Positions 1 to 11,660 of a stretch of 64,000 bases of DNA are shown one piece after another (within the stretch, counting starts at the first letter, position 1; each line of letters begins with the position of its first letter). Location of the stretch: contig WHUX01000010.1 in assembly GCA_015179025.1 (NCBI GenBank), positions 682,001 to 746,000 of the forward strand, given 5' to 3'. The notes under the pieces were generated by a model that was given only the letters and a program-made list of their open reading frames with translations, had not been told where the DNA came from and searched no databases. The translations under genes were made by a program, and so were the position numbers. The DNA comes from Terfezia claveryi. Its lineage: Eukaryota > Ascomycota > Pezizomycetes > Pezizales > Pezizaceae.

Positions 1-2
1 CG

Positions 3-143
3 CCGGTGGCACAGACCAATACGAGCTTTTTGGGGAATTATGTCAAGAGTAAATTTCCAAGGATGCCAACGTTTAGTTCCATTCCGGGAGTGGGGGATTC
101 GGGGGGAAGTTCGTCGGCGTCAGCGGCCCAGGCGACGGGTTAG
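3..143 (+). CDS. 3' end of an unidentified protein-coding gene (partial)
   Basis: An open frame enters from the left edge and reads 46 codons to TAG at 141-143. The visible C-terminus is rich in Ser, Gly and Ala, includes KSKFPRMPTFSSIPG, and ends SASAAQATG. Codon use is GC-rich and unlike the AT-rich DNA that follows, which supports coding. No domain can be recognised from 46 residues. The frame could be a terminal exon, since its 5' end lies outside the window. Confidence 0.55.
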   Translation, partial: PVAQTNTSFLGNYVKSKFPRMPTFSSIPGVGDSGGSSSASAAQATG

Positions 144-1045
144 GGTTATATCGGAGATGGTGAATTAGGGGAGATGAAGGTTGCTTCGGGGACCTTGCAT
201 GCTGCCTGGTGTTGCATATGATGATCATTGTGTTTACTTCAGGGCCCGTTGTTGTGTAGTTTTTTGTAACGGGGTTTGAAATGAGATCATTTGAAAGATT
301 AATTGGGATATCCATAGTTTGTTTGGGTTTTACTTCAATTCTCACGCCCTTCTCTACTTCTTCTGGCTGCGGTTACCACAACACGTCTTGCTTTTTCTGC
401 TTTTATGACCTTGGGATCTCTAGCAGGGGTTTTCCCTACCAGACTAGGATTTTTGTTTATAGGAATTTTTTTTTTTTTTTTTCTTTTAGTAGCTTATTTC
501 TCTCCATTAGCGAGGATTTGGGTTTTAGCATCGGATTGCTGTAGCCATTGGGTTAAAAGTGGGGGACAATAATATACTTTGCTACATTGATCACATACAT
601 ATATAAAGTAGTATTTCATATCCCGTACCACACTGGCAGTATTATGATTGTATATTATGTGCATTCTGTAGGGATCAGTAACAGAGTATACAGTAAGTAT
701 CTTTTTTTTCAAGAGGTACCTGTATGACATAAAAACACAATAGGCAACGAAAGGTGGGAACTCAGGGTAATTGTCATTTATGCTACAAAATACTTACAAT
801 GAATCTTGAAACTGCCTTCCTCACTTGCTTCATTTGCACTGATAGGAGTGCTCATGATCTCATGCAAAGCCTATATAGGGATAAAGTATTCGCTGGAAGT
901 TCTCGGTCCTAGGCCCCAACCATGGGTAAAATGTTACCCCCTCCCCCATACCCAATATCCGAATATTGGGGTGGGGATCACTCCCTCTTGCTCTTTCCTA
1001 ATGTCAATGCCATTAGTGGATTAGGGCCGTTAAGTTCCTCCTTTG
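144..1045. other. Intergenic region, no supported gene
   Basis: This holds the probable 3' UTR of the upstream gene, a T-run near 467-483 and AT-rich spacer. The short ORFs here have no protein-like composition and no splice-consistent extension. One CTCAGGGTAA site at 761-770 matches the dispersed 12-mer described in the findings. Confidence 0.5.
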
Positions 1046-2350
1046 CTAGACGATAGTGGCGAGGGAAACACTCCCTCCATGACACTGTTTCCTAGGACTG
1101 AAGTTCCCCCGGGTAGTCGTGATCCAGGAGAAATCCCGGACTGGCGGTCGCTCCGCAGCTGAGGTTGGGGTAGAGGAGGAGGAGGTTGATGCTATGGAGC
1201 TATTTTTTCTATGTGCAGATTCCGAGGATGATTGGGGGTGGTTTGTATTTAATGGTGGGAGATATGATAGTGGTTCGGGGGAGAGGAATATGGCCCGAGA
1301 ATCTCCCTCTAGTTGAAGGGGGAGGTGGCAGTGGGGCACAGAAGTCGAGACAACGGTTCACTTGCTAATTGCCTGTCATCTTGATTCTAGGTGTCCTTGG
1401 GGGGAAGGTAGCTAATGTTCGTAGAACCCTAAATGGTCATCATATCCAAATGGGGAGACCTGCGTCATAGTCATAGGAGCTCTCGTCATGGAAGCCACCA
1501 ATAAAGGCTAACTGAGGCAGGGGTATGCATCATTTACCTCAGTTGATTAGGCCTGTCGAATACTTTCAGCAGTCTTCTACTTCGTAAGCCTATATGTGAT
1601 TTTTCACACCCTTTCTCAAGGCTGCGAGACAGTGTTCCTGGTACAGATGATGGGCTGGCAGCCAACTTCGCCGTAGTAGGCGAGGTATCTGCGGAGAAAC
1701 ATGCCGGCGGGGAGAAGACAGTAGATCAATGACCTCGATTTGTGGCGATGGCTTCCTCGCCTCTTTGAGCCATGTAAATGAATGAGGCTCGGCCATACTG
1801 GGAACGGTGGGTCATCGAGGAAGAAGTCCTCCGGGAGGGAGTGAATAAGACGGAATTTCAAAAGATCTGGACCGTGAGGGTGCTGGGTGGGTTGTGCTGC
1901 CATTGGATGTAGAGATGTACCAGCCTTCTTCTTGGATTTAAAAATGAGCCCACTGGGGAGAAATTGTCAATGTTCTTTCCAGGTGGCTTTGGTAGGAGGA
2001 GGCGAGGAGGCTTTCTGGACGCAGTAGCCCCAAAGTGGCCGGCAGTATTGCTACGGCTGGGTCCAGAGGGGTGTTTGATGCCGAGGGACATGGATCCTGT
2101 GCCGTGAGATTTGCGGTGGATCGCTGCCTTCGCTGGCGGGGCTGGTGGGGGCTTGAACTGCGGTTGCGCGACTGGCGGGGGTCCACCACGCCTCATCTGC
2201 GTCTGCTGCGCCACAGGTGTTGCTGCCGTGGCAGGGACGAGGGCGAAGGCGAAGTAGTGAACCAGGTGGTCTGGTTGGCTAGCACGCGCTTCGAGATCCA
2301 GACTCTCTCAATGGCAAGGGGATCATAATCCTTCGACTTCCTCTTCACCA
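1046..2350 (-). pseudogene. ORF-rich GC island, possible degraded or unmodelled minus-strand gene
   Basis: Overlapping minus-strand frames here are more GC-rich and proline/basic-rich than the flanks. An upstream frame reads IERVWISKRVLANQTTWF at about 2240-2330. A Pro-rich frame covers 1858-2214, and a third frame, with SLPEDFFLDDPPFPVW, covers 1616-1903. No single set of introns joined them convincingly, and in-frame stops separate the pieces. The frames look coding-like by composition but no family is recognised. It may be a decayed gene, a transposon-captured fragment, or a real gene whose introns I failed to place. Confidence 0.25.
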
Positions 2351-5300
2351 CCTTTGCACCACGAGACTAACGAAGTTGCCAATTAGTGAGGCTCTTTTGG
2401 TTACTGTTGATAAGATCGCTCAGATACGGTGTATGCAATAACTATGATAAGAAACACCCTTGGTAACATGAGTATTAATCCTTATCAATATAACGGCAGT
2501 TGCTATCAAAAAGCAACCATATGAAGGGGGGGCGCCCAAATGAAATCAAAAAAAGCTATATATATTAAAACAAACTTTACGTTTCCCTAATCTTCGGTAA
2601 TTATTTTTTATATATATATATATTTTTAGGGAGTGGGAATCTTGAGAGTAAAGGCTAGGGAGGAGCGGTCGGGTTCGAGACTAAGGCTAGGGGTGTGTAT
2701 TGTGATGATAAACCAAATTATGGAGGTTCTATCGCCATTTTTGGCCGTTTTTATTACACAAAAAAAATGCTTTTTTTTTTTCTTTCTCGGTGGAATTATC
2801 AAAAAAGCAACAAATATCCAATAAGTACAGTGGATACAAGACAATATGAAATGCTACAAACCGATAGCTTTTGGAGGGCAGGTAGGTGTGAAAATAGATA
2901 CCTGGGATGTTTTTAGAGAAGTTTGTTATGGGAAAAACCAGTGGCTTCAAACTTCTGAGTTTTCTACCAAGAGCATTTTCCCATTGGACATTGCATTTAC
3001 AATTGAGTCTTGATCGAGACTAAATATTGAAGCTTTGGGCACCTGCACTGTCTTCACCCATTACGTCCTCTGCGTATCACCCCTTATTTCTAACCGTGTC
3101 ATTGAAATTGATCTTCTAGGTGATTCTTTCCCTACAAATTTTAACCCCCGCCATGCACATACATCTCATATCTTTCCAGGCACGCACGCATGATATCAAT
3201 TAGACCTGCTTCTAAATAGATACTTCCGAACTTCTTCTTATGAGTATGTAGGTGCCCAGTCAGATCCACTCCTCACTATCACTATCACAAGTTATATCGT
3301 AATTCAATACAGCAAATCTCGGTGCATATCTCCTACTAACAATTGACAGTGTGTAGTAATGTATAACATTGTTATAGATATAATTGGTGAGCTTTTGGCT
3401 CGTTCCAGGTGCGTGTAATAGATCGATTGCCATTGCATAGGTAGTCTGGTTGGCACTTGCATAGGCAGTGGAACCCTGTTTGGAACCTGTTAGATTACAA
3501 AAGCCATAAAATGTAAGTAGCAACAATGCCATGTGGTATTATGCAAGTCCTCGCATTCAGAATTATCAGATCTTACTTATCCCCCTCGGTTGCGACAATC
3601 CCAAAAATCTGATAAATCTCCACTTGAAAAATGTGATGAATCACATGCAAAGACAGTTGCACAAGATTTCCAGTGGCTGCTCGCTTCAATCTGTCCGCAC
3701 CCTTATACAGTAAGCCGAGGTATAATAATCAGGGTGTTGTCCCACATGAAACTTAGTGGGTAACTCGTCTGAGATAACCTTTTTTCAAAGTCTTGTAAAC
3801 GCAACTGTGCATAGTCAAGGAGTTGGCAGCTGCCGCATAAGGATCCTCACCCTCTCTGCCTTTTGCCACTACCGGTACCACCATCTCCCTCCACAGAGGT
3901 TGGTCGTGCAACCTAGACTACACCATCTCACAGTTCGGAATCTGGCATATGGGATGCTCATTGAGTAATGACAGGTGCAGCAATACAAATGCAGAAGCAA
4001 GAAACTGATTGGGTATCGAATTCCACATTTTTGCACCATTTCAATCGATCCCGTTAGTTTTTCCGATCCGTTACTTACCGAGGCAATACAAGATTGGTAT
4101 ATGACACAAGGAAGGGACGGTACCGGTATGATGCCCTGATGCAATGCACTATCGTTGAACCTTGCCCTTCACCTTTTGTGAATTTCCTAGAGAAATATCG
4201 GTGAGGTCTTCCTAACTGAGCATGTGAAAATATCAGTTCCCGCTCCAGGCCCCAGTTTGCTCGGGATTGGCCCTGAGTTTGAAGATAGAGATAATGAACA
4301 TCGAAGCCTGATGCCTGTTGTCCTTTAAGCTTGTGTCCCTGGGAATTACAACATTCTATATTGGGCTGCAGAGGTAACAAACAACTGTATGAGAATATTG
4401 AGGACCCAGGTTAGTGGCATATAGAATTTCTATAGCGTAAAAGAAATCTGCGCTTATCTACGGTACCGGTATCTCAAAGCCAACTGTCCCAGACTGGTTT
4501 CAAGTTTGCTTCCACGGCTATGTTTTCAATTCGACTACTTGCATGCATGTCAATCAGCGTGCTCTAGATAGTCGCAATTGGAGGCACCTTTTGTTTTCAT
4601 CTGATATCGATGTTCAGTGTTGAGCTCGATCTGCAGAATGATGTTGACATTCTGCTTCTGATATGATTAGACGATCATTGTATAAACTTAATCCATAAAA
4701 GGTTTGAGAAGCAGAATCAAGCCTAAACTTGTAGGTTCCTACCTAAACTGGGAATATCGTTAGCAAAAACCACTACTTCTCAAACGGGAAGCAGCTGCTC
4801 CAGATCGCAGCGATCACTGGTGCCAGCGAGTTCCTGCGCAAGTAATAACTGTAGAAAAGAACTATATTAATGCGCTTGACACAAGACGTAATATATCGCA
4901 ATCAGAGACGGGAGCCAATGCTTCATTGTATTGGCTAGAGTTTACGAGTTCGAATCCGATATTCCCGAAAAGCGGTTGTACGGTTCTGTTTACTTTTTAT
5001 ATTTCTTATTCCATAGCCTCTTTTCTGTGCCGTATGCTATGCATAAGGAAAACAAGGAGTTGAAGCCACTATCGACATCATCATTCCCGTTTTGCAAATT
5101 GCTTTTTCACGTTCATGAGTTGTGCGTTGCGTTGAATTTGACCCCGTCTCGATACTGTAACTTTTAGTGCTACCTCACTCCAGCTGTGAAATTCCTATAC
5201 AACAAATTAATTGTGCTCTTTTATCGTCTCTATTTGTATATTTAGGGGTGCATGTACATGATAATAATGCCAACATAGTTAGCAGTTGAGGCATTTTTTG

Positions 5301-6602
5301 TGTGGATAAAGGGTATTTATTTACCTCGAACGCATCACGTAGTATAGTAAAGCAGCCTCAACCGGATCTGGGATTTCAAAAGGAATCCTCATCGCCAGTA
5401 TTGTGATGTATCCATACCGTATACCGAGTTTCCATATTCAATAATACGCGGGTGCAGGGCCGGACGGTAAGGGGTATCATCACATGTGACAATTATAACT
5501 GTTGTCAAGGTTCCGTGTTAGATAATATCTCGGGACGAGGAACAGGGGCCCCACCATGGTGACGCTTATGATCGTCTCGCTTTCTCTGGTGGTGGTGGTG
5601 GTGCTGGTGGTGGTGCTGGTGGTGGTGGTGGTGGTGGTGGCGGTGGCGTATGGAGATGGCGATACCGGTATATCGCAATTCATAGGCGACGTCTAGTCTG
5701 GTTGGGCGACGTCAATGTGGAGCATATACATGAGATCATTCGCTAATAGATATTCCCGTGTGCGGACTTTTCACATGCTTTTGCGTTTTGTTTTTTTGAG
5801 GGTTCTGAGATATCAGGGTACGGGGCCTAGTCAGATCCTGGTAACCTCTCTTGGAGAAATGTACAGTACTCAACCGTCCGCCAGACCTTTCGATCAGTTA
5901 AATGAGGAAAACAAAGGGAAACAAAGGGAAACTGTGTGCGCCAATGGCAGGTCTAGGTACGGTATGCAGGTCGAAGCGGTGAGGGTCGCTTATTGCTGCC
6001 GGTGGCACAGATTTCAAATTCACGTGTCAGGGTGCGTTGACATGGTGACATATGCTGGGTGAATGGATATGGGGGAATGAAGCAGCCCTGCAGCGTGGGG
6101 CTACCTCAATGGCTTTGGCTAAAGTTGGCCGCTCGCAAAAGATTTGGACTTCCATTTGCGGTGAGCACATCACTATCACGGCACCATGCGGCACATCACA
6201 CCTCCGGCTCTCTCGTGCAACCCGGGCTCGATACATTGCACCAGCGAAGCCCTACAGCAAAGCTGCAATATATGGCAGGCACACATATACCAAAGTACCC
6301 CACCTAAACTAATAATTTCTCTCCTTGCTGGCCCACCCCAGCTAATACTCCCTGGCTCCCAGACAACCCCCCCTCTCAAATTTGAGTCGATTTTGTTTTA
6401 CCTGGCCTCTGCCATTTGAACACGCAGCCGGCCTTACGTATCTTTTGCCGGCATCCCAGAAGTACTTATACTCCCCCGGTAATCTTTCCATTTCACATCT
6501 TCTCTGATTCCCTCGAATGAACAAGAACATCAGACCCTAACAACTAATCATCGACATCAGAGCATCAGTTTAAGCCTCAAAACCTTAGCAGCCATATTCA
6601 AG
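2351..6602. other. Long intergenic region
   Basis: Mostly AT-rich spacer with a TA microsatellite near 2611-2625, A/T homopolymers near 2760-2800 and a GGT microsatellite at 5588-5646. Two short adjacent copies of a GGGAAACAAA unit lie near 5915-5935. The last ~120 bp before 6603 are CT-rich, typical of a fungal 5' UTR. A TTCGAATCC string near 4949 is not part of a tRNA fold. No ORF here has support as a gene. Confidence 0.5.
5588..5646 (+). repeat. GGT/GCT trinucleotide microsatellite
   Basis: About 19 tandem GGT triplets interrupted by GCT. On the minus strand this reads as poly-Thr/Ser in a 67-aa ORF that has no other support. Confidence 0.9.
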
Positions 6603-7258
6603 ATGTCTTCAGAAAAACAGCAATACGAGCAGAACGCTCAGGCGGGCACCCAGATTCCCTTCACTAAGGTGATAAACCACCTCAAGACCTTCCCTGTCGT
6701 CTCCGACTCTCTCTCCGCCGTGCAACAGCACCCTCTCGGTCAACGCTCCATCTCCATCACAAGCACTGCCTACGACAAGTTCCTCAGGCCATTCCACCCA
6801 TACTTCGTCAAAGTCAATGAATATGCTTCTCCATATGTTTCCAAGGCGGATGAATTTGCGGACCAGGGACTTGGAAAGGTAGAGGCGACTTTCCCGATAC
6901 TGAAGGAGCCAACCGAGAACGTAAAGAGCAAGGTCACAGAGCAGCTTCAGAGCCCTAAAAAGATTGCTGGAAATTTGTACGGCACTGGATTGAGCCTCGC
7001 CAACGAGAAGAAGGATTATGTTGTCAAGGTGTATCATAATAAGTTGGCAAAGGATGGCAACAATGGGTAAGTCACTTACACCATACATTATTAGGTCAAT
7101 AGCCGTGGTACTGACGTCATATGGATAGATACATCCCCGCTGCAAAGGCTGGTATCACCACCTCATTCGTCGTTGCTGCGGAGGGAATTCAATGGGTCGT
7201 CGATACCTTGAGCAAGAAAGCTCCAGCCACTGAGAAGACCAGCGAAGCAACTTCATAG
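6603..7258 (+). CDS. CAP20/perilipin-like lipid-droplet protein
   Basis: Exons 6603-7066 and 7129-7258 (intron 7067-7128, GTAAGT...ATAG) encode 197 aa. The sequence resembles the fungal CAP20/MPL1 family, perilipin homologues that coat lipid droplets and in pathogens support appressorium turgor. Visible family features are the N-terminal PFTKVINHLKTFPVVSDS block, a central stretch in which a proline-bounded segment (FHPYFVKVNEYASPYVSKAD, about residues 65-84) leads into amphipathic helices, and a C-terminal SFVVAAEGIQWVVDTL helix. Length matches the usual 180-200 aa. The intron falls between GLSLANEKKDYVVKVYHNKL and the GYIPAAKAG segment and keeps frame exactly. The start is the first ATG after a CT-rich leader. 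A 178-aa antisense ORF covering it is a shadow. Family assignment is from recalled sequence similarity; role in this organism is inference. Confidence 0.85.
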
Positions 7259-8563
7259 GAGATCTTTCTCTCCTGCTTGGCTCGTCTCTTGTAGTGGAGC
7301 TGAAGACCCATGCAGCTCTATTCACAGACTCACCACAGGACTCTCACAACTAGATCTTATTTCCTGCAACTAAAACACTGTTGTACTGTTATCATGCGGC
7401 TGCAAATCGTTAAACCGAAAAATCACCACCTCCATGTCAAGAACGAAAAAATGCATCCTCACCTTGTGCAATCTGTACTTTTTCTTTGTTCAACGATTCG
7501 GGAGTGTCTGTTAAGGGTTGTTTCTGCTTATTTTGTCTGTTTATGTTTCTTCTCTGGGATTTTGACTTTTCTGGCTTTGTTTTTCTTACTGGAATGTGCT
7601 TTACTAGTTTTCTTGGTTTGGTTTAACTTATTTGTTCCTGCATAGACTGGTATACTGGGAAGGGATGGGATCAAGTGTGAACTGATAGGAACGAAAAGAG
7701 ATTCTAAGAGTATTTGTATGCCTCTCCCATTGATAATTGTGACCTAATTGCTAGAAATTTGTGTGCCAGTGCAACCATAGGCTTTGGTCATGGGTACTTG
7801 GTTTACCAAAAGATATGAGCTATAGCCATTTACCGATGTCTATAAATTGGAGACTTGCGAAGTGATGAACGACTCTACTGGTGGAAATGCCGCCGTGTGG
7901 GGTTGTGTTCCGACTGGTGAGGGGTAAATGAAGTGCGTTGGCAGTAAAAATGATGTTTGATCACGCCAAGACGGCTTATTGGTCACGGTTGTTCACGTGG
8001 AGAAGCCCAATTCCTAAATGGGTTATTCTGCTTCTTGGCGATTCCATTTTGCGGGCTTACCATAACGATTCGATGCAACGAGACTACTGAGACGAGATAG
8101 GTCACCTCTTGTTTATGCGGCGCGAAGTGAGCATGGTGTCCTGCTTACGGATCAAATATAACAATATCCCTAATGTGCTCTAGCCGAAGAGCCTCGCTGT
8201 CCTGTCCTCACGTGGAATTCTTGCATCTCCAACTCATGGAGGCAGTGCATGTCCCCACAGCCGGTATCATGAATCCATAAGTTACATTTGTAGTTACTCC
8301 CATCCCTGAGCTCTGCCTTTTCCCCAAATTGAGGGCTGGTGCCTAATTGCGATTCCACGGAAGTGTTGCAGATGAGACAACTTGGGGTTTGCTTGTGCGA
8401 CCCACCATAATGACGCATCCGGGATGTGGAGCAACCGTTCGATATTGTTGATACTGTATATAAGGGGGGTCTATCTATTCGCCATCATTCTGTCATCACT
8501 CCATCTCCCCCTCAGCTTCCTCTACTTAACAACTCCAACTTAGCTAGCTTCATAAAAAAAGCA
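7259..8563. other. Intergenic region
   Basis: This contains the 3' UTR of the perilipin-like gene and the upstream region of the stomatin-like gene. The 111-aa ORF at 7310-7645 is hydrophobic and T-rich, and I regard it as chance. The ~100 bp before 8564 carry a TATATAA-like string near 8455-8463 and a C/T-rich stretch consistent with a promoter and leader. Confidence 0.5.
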
Positions 8564-9708
8564 ATGAGCACCACCAAAGGCATCACTCCAGGAAGCCAAG
8601 GGTACTTGCCCTCCACGCCCATGCTTACCGAGTCCAGCATCAATACACATGCGCCCACACAAGTCAGCGAGGCCAACACCGAGCAACCTATCGTGAGAGT
8701 TAAGCCTCCTCGCAGGGAGGATTTGCAGCCAAGCTATGCCCAGATGCTACCTCCTCAGGAAGACGATGGGACACATGGATGGTACGGTAGTATGGTGAAC
8801 ACTTGCGGGAGCGTTATTGGGTTCTTGGGCGCAATTCCCTGCTGTAAGTACTACTCATCATGCGTCTTTCAACAGTCTGAACTGACATTGTCTTAGGTAT
8901 CTGCTGTCCTAACCCTTACAAGCCCGTCTCCCAAGGAAATGTGGGTTTGGTTACCAAATTCGGCCGTTTCTATCGCGCCGTCGACCCAGGTCTTGTCAAG
9001 ATCAACCCCCTGTCCGAGAAACTCATTCAGGTCGATGTCAAGATTCAAATCTGCGAGGTCCCACAACAAATTTGTATGACTAAGGACAACGTCACTGTTC
9101 AGCTCACCTCCGTCATTTACTACCACATTACTTCCCCCCACAAAGCCGCTTTCGGGATTTCAAACGTCAAACAGGCACTCGTTGAGCGAACCCAAACCAC
9201 ATTGAGACATGTTGTTGGTGCTCGTGTCCTCCAGGATGTGATCGAAAGAAGAGAGGAAATCGCCGCTAGTATTAGTGAGATTATCGAGGACGTAGCCACC
9301 GGCTGGGGTGTCCGCGTTGAGTCCATGCTCATTAAAGACATCATCTTCAGCAAAGAGCTACAAGATTCCCTCTCCATGGCTGCCCAAAGCAAGAGGATTG
9401 GAGAATCCAAGATTATTGCTGCAAGGGCAGAAGTCGAGGCAGCGAAGTTGATGAGGAAGGCAGCGGATATCTTGTCCAGCCCAGCAGCTATGCAGATTAG
9501 GAGCTTGGAGGCGTATCAGCAGGTCGCGAAGTCAGCGGGAGCAAAGGTCATTTTCTTACCACCACCAAATGCAGCAGGCGGATCGTACGGTAAAGCAGGG
9601 CCAAGCACCTATAAGGCTACCGAGGAAGGTACTAGTGGAATTGAGGACATTGCGGACGATCCAGCGTTCCAGAGAGCAATTAATGCGGAGATTGTGGGGA
9701 ACTTTTAG
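8564..9708 (+). CDS. Stomatin-like SPFH/Band 7 membrane-scaffold protein
   Basis: Exons 8564-8843 and 8897-9708 (intron 53 nt) encode 363 aa. After a Pro/Thr-rich N-terminal tail (about residues 1-75) comes a short hydrophobic hairpin, GSVIGFLGAIP, followed by a cysteine cluster CCICC formed across the splice junction (Cys93, 94, 96, 97), the usual palmitoylation site of fungal stomatins. The SPFH domain follows with QGNVGLVTKFGRF, then the conserved ALVERTQTTLRHVVGARVLQDV and the C-terminal helix GESKIIAARAEVEAAKLMRKA. Stomatins oligomerise on the cytosolic face of membranes and organise microdomains. The splice restores the cysteine motif precisely, which supports the model. An in-frame upstream GTG/ATG is possible, but ATG at 8564 (MSTTKG) follows an A-rich leader. 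Confidence 0.93.
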
Positions 9709-11660
9709 AAGGATGGATAAGGTGAATAGGGTCATGGGATTCGAGTGGACTGTGATTACTTGACTGGATACTTTTATTTCTCTTGTGATAAATGACTTTT
9801 TTCACTCTACCGCTCCATGAGCACCATTGAATTTTCTTACCTAATTTTCCTAATTCTTTTCAATTTTACTTCAACTTCGTATTGCTTAATATTCTTGCTT
9901 TTGTTTGGGTTGGTACTGGTTCTTGTTTGATGGGATGCCACAGGCATTGGGACGCTTTTCTCGATTTAGCCGCTTCGATTGTTCTTTTGCTTTGTAAGGG
10001 GTTTATACAGTTTAGGTCTTAGTCTCGATAGTCTCATTCTGTTGGAAATTCTCTCTATATGCATATTATGGGTACTTGTGACTTTTTGAATTGTAATGTG
10101 GTGTACTGGTAACGTTACCCTGAAGCTGCTGTGAGTTTCCTGTTTTCGGTAATCACTATGACAATTACGGTACTGGTTAGTCTCGAATCGCGATAGTCGG
10201 CCCCAAAAATATTAGCCATTGATTTTCGACTTATAGCAACCAGCTTCTAGGGGATTTTCCATCTCGATGCTATCAATGTCAAAATGGTTTAGTAGCAGCT
10301 GACAGTGAGACAAGCCTTTCAGTCTGTCTGTGGCATTTTATTGAGGGTTGAAACTAAATTTATGAGAAGGCAATCGAGGTTTTGAAGGGTTGGTTGGACA
10401 AGGGGTTTGATAGTAAGATGGTTAAGGAGAAGGGGGGGGGAATTCAGTGTAGAGGCCAACATTTCGTGTATTTAATATACTTTGTTTGTTAGCTCATATA
10501 TATCTCGAAGTCCAGACGGTGTGCTCTCCTTCCTGTGTTCTCATGTTTGTATTGATTGATAACCACAGTAATCATTCCCTCCTGCAACGCGCTCAGTCGA
10601 GTAAGTTAGCTGAATAGGGGTGTTCTGATGATAAGCTGAAGCCTCGTTTATGTTTACGTTACTAGGTAGGAGGAGGAGGAGGATTAAACACTGCAGCTAT
10701 ATCTTGCATGATCATTGATAGGAGCTACTCCACGAAAGCCATATGCCAACAAGGTGATTTTAAGTACATTATATCATCCCCCCTTAGGTCTGAGGGGGGT
10801 AGGAGTGTTCCCAGTCTAACAATCACCGAGTTCTCTGATTTCTTTATACTCTTTTTCATATTATTTATATGTACGCAGAAGAAAGGTAGAAGAAGCTCAA
10901 GCTCACGCAAGGGACTACAATCAAAACAAATAATTAAGAAGAAAAGGAGAGAAAAAATAGAGGCCCACACATATACTATATATATCCTCGACCACCATCG
11001 ACATTGTGTATGTCGAGGGCCGTGAAGAATGAGGGAAAGACAAAAATTCTCTATTCCCAGGGCAACGAATAGTAAAAAAGTAAAGTAGGGAAAACAAACG
11101 ATAAAGCACAAACATCAAACAAAGGGGCAAATCGCAGCAAACAGCAAACGGCAATCCTCTGAGAGTAAAAAAGCAAAACCCGCCGATGTTAGATTAAAGC
11201 AAAAAGCAAAAAAGCAAGAGTTCCCAAGGTTATAAACGAATGTTGACCAAGAATCCTTCCAATTCCCCCACTGGTACCATATATTGTCTGTCCCTGTAAT
11301 CGTTCCTATCCATCCCATTTCAAATCCATCACGTGCCCGCAGGCTGCCGTACACTTCGACCAACACAAAAGAAAAAAACCGAAGATAATCCTGAAAACGA
11401 GGGAACGAATGAGAAAAGCAATAATGCATGATATCCTTTGGTATAGCAAAATAAGCCAACATCAACCAACACCACAACCACATCAAAGCAACTTTCCAAT
11501 CAAATTTAGATAAAACTCAGCAGTAGCCCGTAAATAAGTCTCAAAAAAACGCCCTACTTATATAAAACATCCCCTGGTAAGCTTAGTTACTAAGTAGCGA
11601 TTCACCACATTCAATCCCCTTAATTCAATGCGACTCCGCTCTTCTTACTCTCACCACCAA
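9709..11660. other. Intergenic region between convergent genes
   Basis: This is the 3' flank of both the stomatin-like gene (plus) and the TBC gene (minus). It holds T-rich DNA at 9780-9910, a GTTACCCTGAAG copy of the dispersed motif at 10114-10125, a (AGG)n run near 10670-10680 and AT-rich DNA at 10840-11600. The 123- and 128-aa minus ORFs are low-complexity and lack coding character. Confidence 0.5.

Noticed and set aside
4940..4965. TTCGAATCC, a tRNA T-loop-like string
   Set aside because: The flanking bases do not pair as a T-stem and no anticodon or acceptor arm is present.
6609..7145. 178-aa minus ORF
   Set aside because: It is antisense to the perilipin-like exon and crosses its intron. 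The plus strand has the conserved protein.
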